Shown: in pieces, positions 24,185-35,300 of the stretch
Layout: every line of letters begins with the position of its first letter
How positions within the stretch are numbered: position 1 is the first letter of the stretch
Made by a program: the position numbers and the translations under genes
DNA from: Aplysia californica
Taxonomy: Eukaryota > Mollusca > Gastropoda > Aplysiida > Aplysiidae
Length of the DNA: 64,000 nt
Assembly (NCBI RefSeq): GCF_000002075.1
Contig: NW_004797467.1
Span: forward strand, 896,084 to 960,083
Direction of reading: 5' to 3'
Notes under the pieces: generated by a model
The model's input: the letters and a program-made list of their open reading frames with translations, nothing else
Database searches by the model: none
Told to the model about the DNA's origin: nothing

Positions 24185-24372
24185 CTGTAGTAGGCTAGAT
24201 CTAGATCTAGTAGTAGTCTGCTGTGACTTAATTTCAAATTGGTGTTCCTAATATAGGAATGACGCAGGTATCAAGATCTCTCACTCTCAAGAATCGAGAT
24301 AGCATAGTATCTAGATCTAGATCTATAGGCCTATGCCCTATGGATAGATCTAGATCTAGATCTATTAAATCA
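24185..24372. repeat. AGATCT-rich low-complexity patches
   Basis: Runs of overlapping 'tagatctagatc' occur at 24190-24212, 24308-24325 and 24344-24364. The same type lies at 56375-56398, just left of another copy of the palindromic MITE. They may be part of an unrecognised flanking repeat. Confidence 0.5.
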
Positions 24373-24632
24373 TTAAAATTACAAATTTAGATCTGACTGA
24401 AAGTCGAGCTCTTCGAAATATATCCTGTGAGACTTTGATCAGAATGCCAATGCCCATAATAATTGCGGCTTAAAATTCCGTCACAGAGTTAACTGCAGGT
24501 TCTTAATTTTTGTTGACGTTGGTTTGGATTTTGAAGGAGGAATTCTATGTGATGTTATATTCTATTGTCCTCCCTGTATTGAACGTGTCATAATCAGTGC
24601 TGTATTATAAGGCATTAGGAGATTATTATTTA

Positions 24633-25185
24633 GGAAGAGGCTAGCCTTACTTAATGACGGCTAGACTGGCAGTCTAGCCGTACTTAAGTACGGCTAGACT
24701 CGCAGTCTAGCCGTACTTATTCTTAATATGATGGCTAGACTGACCATTTACAAAAAATAGGCCTACTGAATTGTAAATATACATTTTTAGTGTGCAGTAC
24801 CTAAAGCATTTGTATTTGAGATGAAACCAGGTGCCTTAATGACAGTGTATGTATTTTAAAACCTCCTGTTTTCTAATGTTAATAGGGCCTAAGACTTCTT
24901 GTCTAGCCGTACTTAAGTACGGCTAGACTGTCAGGCTAGCCGTACTTAATATTGATGGCTGTATTGTAAATGAAATTTTTAGTTTGCAATGCCAAAAGTA
25001 TTTGTATTTCAGACAAAACCAAAAGGTGCCTTACTGACTTGCATGTATTTGAACCTGAATAATTACTAGATCTAGGTCTAATGAGACATGTGTACTTAAC
25101 AGGCTTGAGTCGATTGGGCCAAACCTAGATCTAAGTACGGCTAGACTGCCAGTCTAGCCGTACTTAAGTACGGCTAGCCACTTCG
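24633..25185 (+). mobile_element. Palindrome-rich MITE with 9-bp target duplication (copy 1)
   Basis: The 553-bp unit starts GGAAGAGGCTAGCC and ends GGCTAGCCACTTCG, an inverted pair. It is flanked by identical 9-mers TATTATTTA (24624-24632 and 25186-25194), direct evidence of transposition. Each end holds repeated half-palindromes of CTAGCCGTACTT and AAGTACGGCTAG, so each terminus folds on itself as well as pairing with the other. There is no coding frame. A 9-bp duplication is typical of Mutator-like elements, and the class is inferred from that alone. Confidence 0.85.
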
Positions 25186-25211
25186 TATTATTTATGTGCC
25201 CATTTTGAAAT

Positions 25212-25672
25212 CGAAGTGGCTAGCCGTACTTAGATCTAAGTTTGGCCCTATCGACTCAAGCCTGTTAAGTACACAGGTCTCATTAGATCTAGATCTAGTA
25301 ATTATTCAGGTTCAAATACATGCAAGTCAGTAAGGCACCTTTGATTTTGTCTGAAATACAAATACTTTAGGCATTGCAAACTAAAAATTTCATTTACAAT
25401 TCAGCCATCAATATTAAGTACGGCTAGCCTGACAGTCTAGCCGTCCTTAAGTACGGCTAGCCTGGCTGTCTACCCGTACTTAAGTACGGCTAGACAAGAA
25501 GTCTAGCCTAGACTGCCAGTCTAGCCGTACTTATCTTAGGCCCTATTTACATTAGAAAACAGGAGGTTTAAAATACATGCACTGTCATTAAGGCACCTGG
25601 TTTCGTCTCAATTACAAATACTTTAGGTACTGTACACTAAAAATGTATATATTTACAATTCAGTAGGCCTAG
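25212..25672 (-). mobile_element. Palindrome-rich MITE, inverted and truncated (copy 2)
   Basis: It begins CGAAGTGGCTAGCC only 26 bp after copy 1 and runs as its mirror image for about 460 bp, stopping at 'cagtaggcct'. The last 126 bp of the unit and its outer terminus are missing, so no second target duplication can be read. Together copies 1 and 2 form a 1-kb inverted repeat about 0.7 kb upstream of the first coding exon of gene B. Confidence 0.8.
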
Positions 25673-25679
25673 ATTCTAG

Positions 25680-26356
25680 ATCTAACATGACCTATGAAGC
25701 AAATAGCCTTTATATTATTCTTTCAGAGTGAAAAGCCATGTCAGGCCCACAATCTCCTCACTATATAATTGGTTCTGTTGAAGGCTGAAGCTTAGAATGC
25801 CACTGTTATTCTCTGTTGAAACTATAAGCCTAGGCTTTAATGGAGACAGCTCAAGTTAACTCTCATGAAAAACTGGGGCCTACATGATGCATTATCCTAC
25901 TAAAGTCAGATCAGAGTGATGATCAATTGAAAACAAACCACTGTGACCTCATTTGCCTTTTCTGTTTTGTTTCTATTCCACGTATTGAGGAAGGCTTTAA
26001 ACATGATGAAAGTTAAGGTGCAGATAATTTTTTCTTGAAACATGTATTTCTGTGTAAAATAAGGGTCTCGATGCAATCAAAATCAGAGGGAAATTCGAAT
26101 CCACACTATCTACCTCATTCCGTAACTATAATCTAGTTCTCTGAGTGTGTGGTGTATTAATATTGTGGAATTTCTCTCCGATTTTCACCGCAAGAGCAGC
26201 TAGCATTAATTAGCTGGCTGACATGTCATAATTTAAGGCCTTGGCCTTGTTTTAGTAAGGCCTTTATATATATTTTTTTAACCGCAATTGTAAAACGAAT
26301 TTAACCAGTTTATATTTTCCAATAGGATACCTTTATATTGTGGCCACACAACCGCC
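25680..26356. other. Upstream region of gene B coding start
   Basis: AT-rich sequence with no repeat recognised. It ends in a plausible 3' splice site ('atattttccaatag', AG at 26323-26324) before 'gatacctttatattgtgg' and the start codon. The first coding exon therefore probably carries 5' UTR and is preceded by a non-coding exon that could not be located. Confidence 0.4.
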
Positions 26357-29300
26357 ATGGACCGACCTGACTCTGGAAAGTACAGGGAAGAACTGATAAA
26401 GGCGATACACAAAACCTTTGTGGAGTTTGTTGATCCATCTCATTTCATGATCTTCCAACGCAGCTCTCATGATTTGTTAACTAAGGCTGACAAGGTAATA
26501 TTCTATATCTATCTCTTGAAATTTTCAATGTGTGGCCTACATTGGGAATTGTTCAGGATGGCAACTCAGTTGTCGAGGAATGATAAATTGGTTGCCTTAA
26601 TAACAGAGGTGGACCTGCTGGACAGTAAAAAACTCAAGGCTGTAATGGGACATAGTTGTTTGTACTGGTGATTGTCTTGGATGGGTGGCCATTAGAACAG
26701 GTTTGACTGTCATCATCATTTGGTGCCTTGCCGACTGGCATGGGCGGTCATGGAATCACCTCCACTTCACTTTGTCTTGCGTTGCAGCTATGGTATCTGT
26801 TGTTCTTGCTGCCCCTAGCCATGTTATCATCTTGTCCAGTATCTTTTCCCTCTGTCTGCGTCTTATGAACCACAACTCTGTCGCCTCAATTGTTCTTTCC
26901 AGCTGTTTATTGATTGTTCATGCGTCGCACCTGTATAATAGGATTGGCTCAATGTAACTTTTCAATACTCTTTTTCTCGTTTCCAGTGACAGATTGATAT
27001 TTGTTAGTATCTGTTTCATTTTGTGGAAGGTTGCTTTTGCTTGGCAAATGCGACTTTTAATTTCGGTGTGACATCTCCCATCTGATGATATAATGGTCCC
27101 CAAATATTTAAAATGTTGTACTTGCTTTAGGGTGGTATCATTGATTTTGATATTGCATGTTGGGGTTGGAGTTTTTCTGCTTATCACCATTGTTTTGGTT
27201 TTCTTGATGTTTAGGCTTAAGCCCATGTTGTCACTCTCTTGTACGATGACATTTAATAGATTCTGTAGGTGTTCTTCATCTTCGGCTGTTAGGACTGTGT
27301 CGTCTGCATATCTTAGATTGTTTATATTATGTCCCCCTATTGAGATACCTGGCATTTTTTCTGTGTCTCATGATATTTTCACTATACAGGGAGAATAAGT
27401 CTGGAGAAAGTAATGTACATCCTTATCTGACTCCTCTTTTAATCTGTATGTATTCGCTCAATGTCGTTTTCTATTCTCATTGCAGCAGTTCGATCCCAAT
27501 ACATGTTCTTGATAATCCTTATAAGTCCTTCCCGTCAATATTGAGGACTTCCAGCATGTCGATGATCTTGTCGTGCCTTATTTTGTCGAATGCCTTTGTG
27601 TAGTCTATAAAACATAAATGAAGATCTTTCTGAACTTCTATGGCACGTTCTATTGTTGTTCTGATGACATATGGCATTTACAGTGCATTTGCCTGAATAA
27701 ATCCACACTGTTCTTGGGCTATGGGAGAATTTTATTTCGTATTCTCTTCATAATTACTCTGAGTAGTATTTTTGTTATGTAGCTCATGAGGCTGATGGTA
27801 CGATGAGTTTCACATTCGTTTGCATTAGGTTTCTTTGGTAAAGCTATGATGATAGATTTTGACAAGTCTGATGGAATATGTCCAGTGTCATACATGTTGT
27901 TAAGAAGTTTTGTCAGTTTGATGATTCCGTAGTCTTCTAAAGCTTTAATCATCTCTGTTGTAATGTTGTCCGGTCCTGCAGCTTTCCCATTCTTCATCTT
28001 TCGTAGTGCCTTGATAACTTCTTCTTTCATGATTGGTGGGCCCTCGTTGTTATTTTCCACTCTTCTTTGTTTTTCTCTTTTGTCAGTGTGATATATTCTG
28101 TCCAACATTCTAGTATCTCGTCTTTGTCTTTTCCGTGATGATATTCCCATCCTTTGATTTGAGGCATCCTGTTGATCCACGTGTTCTTGTATGGCACACC
28201 TCTTTAATTTTTCTGTGCAGATCTTTTGAGTTCGCATTGGAATGATTTTCCGTTGCTGTACATTTGCTTTTAATTTGGGCTTTTGCTGTGAATTTCAACT
28301 AATGTGCTGCAGCTTCCAAAAACCTAGGAAAAGATGAATGGGTACCTTACTAATTAAATGAGACTTCATAATTAAAAACAAGATTTAATAGAATGATGGG
28401 TATCAGGTGAAAAAAACAATTCTCTTTCAAACAAATCATTTTTTCTCAGTTTGAATCATAGTCTTCAGAGTTTGTCTCTCCAAAATTCTGTAGATACATG
28501 CCTAGATATATATATATATATATATATATGTGTGTTTTAACTTGGATTTTCTCCTTTTGCACAGCATGTTGTGTAAGCTTAACTGATTCAGCCAGTAGTG
28601 CCGCTCACAGCGGCCGACTGTCTCCTATGTTTTGACGCAGAGCCGTGCAGAGCGGCCCTTATATATTTGCTCTCTTTCTTCACATCACTTTCCTCTCTTC
28701 TTTTTTCCTTACCACTTATATTCCAACCTTTTTTTCTTGTGTCATTGAATATAAATAGTATTTTGTATTTTGAACAACACATGCCACACATAAAGGTTTT
28801 ATCAAATTTGAATATTTCTTTATCAACTTTTTGTGAGACCACCCATGAGGTCACGAAGCAGTCTCAAATTATTTGTGTCCTTAGTGAAAATGATCTGTGG
28901 GCTGAATCAGTTAAATATGTTCGTTCATTAATCATCCACTTTAAAAAGATAACTCTAATCTAGTGAACTAGAATGAGGGTATTGCAGACACTGACTGTAG
29001 GAATTCAAAGGAAACAAATTGAACCTGGAAAAGAAAAGGAAGAGAAAATTAGTCTGAATTTTAACAACTGTTGTACCATATTAATTGTTTGGGTTAAAAA
29101 AAATAATTTTGGAATTTTGTGGAGTTATTTTCTATCAATGTGTTTTGAGAATTTTAAAACTATGCTGATAAGGGGTGCAATTGATAGACCAAATTCCTTT
29201 ACTAACTTACCAAAAACTGGCGGCTGTGGTGTAACGGTTATGGGCCTTGCCATCGCACGAAGACATGAGAGGGTTTTTAAAAATGCTGGATCGATAAATT

Positions 29301-32300
29301 GATGGAAATGGCTTCTTGACTGAGGAAGAAATCAATCAAAACCAAAACTTATTGTCATTATCAAACAAAACCAAAACTTATTGTCATTATCAAACAAAAC
29401 CAAAACTTATTGTCATTATCAAACAAAGGCAAAACTTATTTATCTTTGCCTTTTTTTGGAAAGACAACAACCTAAAGACTTTTTAAAACAATGAAATTAA
29501 CAGTCATTATTTCTTCAAATTTCATGTTTGGCATCATAACAGCACTTGCATTACTTATGTATAAAAGCGAGTGTATGCTTTTCAGTTTTTGCTGGTCACC
29601 GTTTTACTTTTGTTATTCAGGCTTTTGGAAAAATGATACCGTGGTAAAACTGAATCTGTCACTAGTGAAACATAGCAAGCAATAAGACGCCACATTCTTT
29701 GATGTCAACAAATGCCCAAAAATCTGTAGTCAAGACATGAGCTAGAATAAATAAATTTATACATGTATCTTTTCAGCATGGAATAGCTGTCTAGAAATGT
29801 CGTTGATACCATCTTTAATATTACAGACATTATATTTGGGTACATTGTCTGGTGTCAAATATCATGTGGCAACTCTCAATTATTTGTCTGTTGTGGTTCT
29901 TTAATTCATCCAACTAGGCCAAGCATTAATTGAAATCCCTAAAACCCACAAACTGACAATTATCTTGTGCCCCAGCTTGAGCGACAGTTAAATAATCTGT
30001 TAATTCCTTGCCTGACTGAACAATATTTTACATTTCTTGATCATTACTCACACCCTACTCCGCAAACATGTTTTCAAATTTGTTAACTTTTTTTGGTGGA
30101 AAAAATATTGTTTTTTGACTCTTTGACTAATCCAATAATTTTGATCTCAGCTCATAATTGTTGAGATTGAAGGTATAATTTAGTTTCTCAATGTTTATGA
30201 GAAATTCAGTTTTTGTTTCTTTTTGTTTTGATTTGATCATCTTATGTAGTCCATCAAGTGAAATGATTCGCTTTGTAAGATCTTATTTTGCATTCATTTT
30301 ATGAAGGTCTGTATTATCAGTTTTCCTACTCTTTTGAAAAGTATTATGATTGCCTCACAGACGATTAATATAGAGATAGGGTTAGAAAGAGACATTTAGT
30401 TTCTTAATTGTTTCCCGGGTTTATTACATAATCCTTCTTCCTGCACTTTTAGAGATAATAAATATTTTTGTACATGATTTTTTATGATCCTTCATTTACA
30501 AAGATGTTACAAGATTGTTTGACTCTGTAAACATGGCACATATTCACCACAGTTTCCTTCTTTTGTAAATGCTCTGCTCTGCTTCCTTTTAATCTATTTC
30601 TTAATGAAAAAGGAATATTTAGTTTTAAAAAAGGTTCTATAATAATACATTTGCCGTCTCCATGAATTTTGATAGTGTTAATAGGAGATGAAAATGTTTC
30701 TTTCAATTTTTGAAGTTAATTCCTTTTGTTTTGATTTTACATCATTTTGAATAGGAGGAAGTGGAAAAGCTTTTACAGAGCAAAGGTGAGACACATGCTG
30801 CTGACCTATTGCTGATTAAGCTGAGCAACCATCCTGGCTGGTTTCAGTGTGTTCTGGATGTGCTCAGGAGTGACGACATGAAGCGCAAACATGCTGCTGA
30901 TGAAATGGAGAGTCAGAAACGTAAGGCTTTTTGATGGGCATAGTTTGACACAAAATGCAGAGGGTCACAACTGCCGCTTAGTAGTTAGTGCCATGATTGA
31001 CTATGGGGTGAATGGTCCTAGTTGGAATCTTCATAATTTTTAAACAGTTTTTTGCAAATAATCTTTCAGCTACAATGTTTACAAGGAAGTTTAACCCACG
31101 TATATACCATATCGAATTGTATCATGTAAATGTAAAAGTATGTAGCATTTAACCATTCTATGAAAAACAAGTTTTTGTAGATTTAAAGGGTGCAATTTGT
31201 GACATTTATTCTTTCCCATACTATTAAAACTCAAGCCTTTTCTTTTTTTTTTGGCTGGCTCATACAATGACAGACAATGTGCTTCAACTTCTATGACTTT
31301 TACCAGCATGATAAGTTTTCCAACTTTTTGCTTTTCATGTTGATTGTTTTTTAAATTGTGCGAATTCAAGCATTCAACACTAATTTTTGTTTCAAATTAT
31401 TGTGCCTTACCTCATAAACAAAGGGGAACAAATCTCATTTTATCATTTTGTGCATTGTAACCGTGGCATTGATAACTCTTGAAGCTTCATACAGTATATC
31501 ATGAATAAGTCGAACAGAGAAGACTCGAAATCATGTATCCGTGGAACTGTGCTTGCGGTCCCGTTTCTTTTTCTTCTTTATCTTTGAAAGATATCCCTCA
31601 ATCTAAGGATCCCTCGAACCACCTATAGGCTGGTCCGGACAAATTGGAGCTATTTGTGTTGTACTGTATAATGCTTTTTCAATGAGAAAATTAGTTTTAA
31701 ATGATAAATTAAAACTAAACAAAAAGATTAAAGAAAAAATATCCCTTTTGTATTTGAATTAAAAACAAAATTAGTTTAAGTTTTTTTTCTGTAAGAATTG
31801 TCTGAAAATTCACAGAAAAGAAAACGGCAGATAAGTTTTTTTCCATTACTCAAGCTATTCTATTCTTCAAACATAACCCCCCCCCCCCCCCCCTCCCGAT
31901 GCTGGAATTTCCATAGTCACTAAAATGCTGATTTCTGTGACATTTGAGTGATAAATCATCCTCCTGAAACTGCCTCAGAAACATTGTAAAATTAATTATA
32001 GTAGATTGTAGATCTTATAGTAGGGAATATGAATATATGTATCTCTTCTGTTTTCCCTTCCTCTTTTTCAGGGCAGCTGGATCTTAGATTGTCAAAAAAT
32101 CAACAAGTGCAGGAGCATATTTCTATGGTTTGTTTAAGTGTTTGCCTCACTGTTTTAAATTTCTGTAATGAAGAACATTTTTCCAAAAGCTGAGATATCT
32201 GAATTGTACTTACTATTCAAACTCTTTAGTTTTCTGTTTGTTGTCTTCTTCCATTTCATAGTGGTCTTGTATTGCTGTAATGTGAAGTATTGCCCTTTGT

Positions 32301-35300
32301 TTGATTCAACTATGACTCCCTTGTCAAACCTGTCTTGAAATGTAATTATTTAATTATTGATAGGTTGTATCAAGTTCTGCAACTTTTTATGCTAGCCCAT
32401 AAAAAATGATGTCCTGAAATAGTAATGGTTTATCATGCTGATTATTGTGACAAAAAAACCAACTTAAATTAATAATACTGTATTGTTCAACCTTGATAAA
32501 GTCTTTTTTGTAAGCAATACTGAGAAGCGAAGAAAGTTTTTACTTTTTAGTCTACTAATACTATGCAGTTTAAAATTATTGTGCACTTTTTCTGTATATC
32601 AGTGAGCACGAAAACGTAGCCTATGCATTTTTATTAACCTGTTCATATGCCTATTGACCCCCCCCCCCCCAAAAACCCCCCCCAAAAAAACCCTTCCAGC
32701 GGGAGACATAATATAATCTTTGTGGGTAAAGGGGCTTTTTTTTGGTCACCTGGTACATGAATTTTGTTCTATTTTTTCCGCCTCTTTTTTTGAATATTAA
32801 TTGGAGGGAGAAAGTCATTATTGACACTGAGATATATATATATATGAAACTCCCTTGAGAATAGGCAATCTTTAAAGAGATGTCACTCTCATTCAAAAGT
32901 TTATAAAATTTATTAGTCAACGATGTTCTTGTAAAGTAGATTGGACACTCTGTACATCATTACATAATACTTTCTCATTCAACAACATCTTCTTTGGTTT
33001 TACCTTTATGTTTATTGATTTTGACAGCATTCTAATTCAGGGTTTCTCTTCTTTAGAGATTCATTAAATAGTTGACTACTGCAGTTTCCTTCAATCTCTC
33101 CTCAGGTGTACGCAAAGCAGGAAGTCAAAAGTGACTTTGAACTTGGGGCTTGTAAGTGACATTCATATTTTGAACTGACTTGCTGTTGTGGAACTGTTTT
33201 CACAAACAGTTTAAATTGCTTTGCCCTTCTTTTCTTTTGCCTTGTCACAATTCTAAATTTTAGAATCTTGTTTTACTTTACTTCTTCGTTCCGAAATTTT
33301 TGTTGTCATTTGTGATGTGTGTGGGAGAGAATTGGGAGTGTGTTGACAAACTTATGAGCTAGAAGTGAAAACATGAGATTGGGCTGAGCTCAATATATTT
33401 ATCTTGAGAGGTTCTCCAATATCTTATTGTCTATTTTTCTAAAGTCATTTACTGAAATGTGGTCTATAAATATTTTATTTTGATTTATTTTTGACAGACC
33501 CTTTATTTAATTCTTCTTTTTAAGCAAAAAAATATGTAATTTATTGCAAATCAGTCACAGTTGGTTCTTTTCATTAAGATTACATACTGATGACCAAGAC
33601 TAAAAATTAACTGTGACGTTTTTTTTTGTTGCATATTTATGTTTTTGCTTTATTATCCATTCTCAATTCATATGGTTCTAAAAGAGCAGGAGTTAATTAT
33701 TTTTGCTGCACATTGGACACCCCCATTACAGTTTCACTGTCGAAAAGTTTTACATTCCATTGCTTTTACTCTTAATTTGACTCCTTTCTTTTTATAAAAC
33801 TTTGTACAATGACTATTTCTTCTATTTGGGAACAACTCTAAAACTCAGGCCTTAGGCTAGTACGTGTTTAGACTGAGCATTTCTGAGACAAACAGTACCG
33901 CAATCAAATACATGTTGAAACATTAAACCCATATTTCTCAGTTCATGTTTTATTTTAAAGTTTAAATTACTTTTCACCGTTACTTCAATTTTAGAATAAA
34001 TATCTTCAAATATTCAACTGCAAAATACTCGGAAAAGTCTGTGCAAGGAGATCGCAGCCGGACGTGAAAATCAGGGTTGGGTTGATTTAAATCAGGTTGG
34101 TTTAAATCAGTTGATTTTTTTATATTTAAATCAACTTGATTTTTAAAATAAAAATCAGTGATTTAAATCACTTTAAAAAAAATTATTTTTATTCAGTTTT
34201 TACTTATTTCAACCTTCAGAATTCCTTTCCTTGGTTTCATAAAACAGATATAAGGTTTAGTAGATTAATATAATCATGCTTAAAAGTCTGCTTTCCACCC
34301 TTTCACTGTAAAATAACACAGTATTCAATTTACTTTTTTTTTTCCATAATTGAAAGTAGAGCTGGGTTGTTTTAAATCAGTTCATTTTTTAAATTTTATT
34401 CAACTTGATTTTAAAAATAAAAATCAGTGATTTAAATCCCTTTAAAAAAATGTATTCAGTTTTTACATATATTTTTAAACATTCAGAATTCCTTTCCTTG
34501 GTTTTATTAAACATAAGGTTTAGTAGACTAATATAATCATGCTTAAAAGTCTGCTTTCCCCCCTGTCACTGTAAAATTTATTGTAATACAGTTCTCAATT
34601 TTCTTTTTTTTTCATAATTGAAAACCAGGGTTGGGTTGATTTAAATCAGTTGATTAAAACATTTTTTAATCAACTTGATTTTAAAAATAAAACTCAGTGA
34701 TTTAAATCACTTTAAAAAAATGTATTCTATTTTTACATCTTTAAACATTCAGAATTCCTTTCCCTGGTTTTATAAAACAGATATAAGGTTTAGTAGACTA
34801 AAATAATCATGCTTAAAAGTCTGCTTTCCCCCCTGTCACTGTAAGTAGTAAAATAATACAGTATTCAATTTACTTTTTTTTTCATAATTGAAATTAGCAT
34901 TTTCTTTTTCTTTTTAGACAAACACAAGCGCGCGCACACACACACACACTGTAATAAATGTAAGTTTATCTATGCATAATTACCCCCCCCCCTTTCCTCT
35001 TAGATTGACATTTTCTTAATTGTAAATTGTCTGTAGCCATAATTCACTTATATAGCAGTTGCTTAAATTAATAATTAGTTAAAATAAAGACAAATCATTT
35101 TGCACTAAAAGAACATACTTTTAGCCACCAAAAATCCCAAACTGTGTCGACATTAAAAAAAAAAATTAAAAAAAATCCTATTTAAATTTTAAAAATCTTG
35201 ATTTAAATAAAAAAATCGATTTTTAAAATTTTTATTTAAAAAATCAAAAAAAATCACCAACCCTGCCCGCTGAAAATGTCCAGACAAAGATACATTCCCA

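Noticed and set aside
24633-25672. A single foldback transposon
   Set aside because: The left arm has its own 9-bp target duplication, and a solitary arm with its own duplication exists at 56437-57007, so the arms are separate MITE insertions.
26357-26671. Gene B exon 1 as a stand-alone 104-codon gene
   Set aside because: The CARD continues in the exon at 30755 with a matching phase, and the sequence after 26494 starts with a normal donor and loses domain similarity.
29337-29441. 29-bp repeats resembling a CRISPR array
   Set aside because: The units follow each other with no spacers, only about 3.5 units exist, and the DNA is animal intron. It is a minisatellite.
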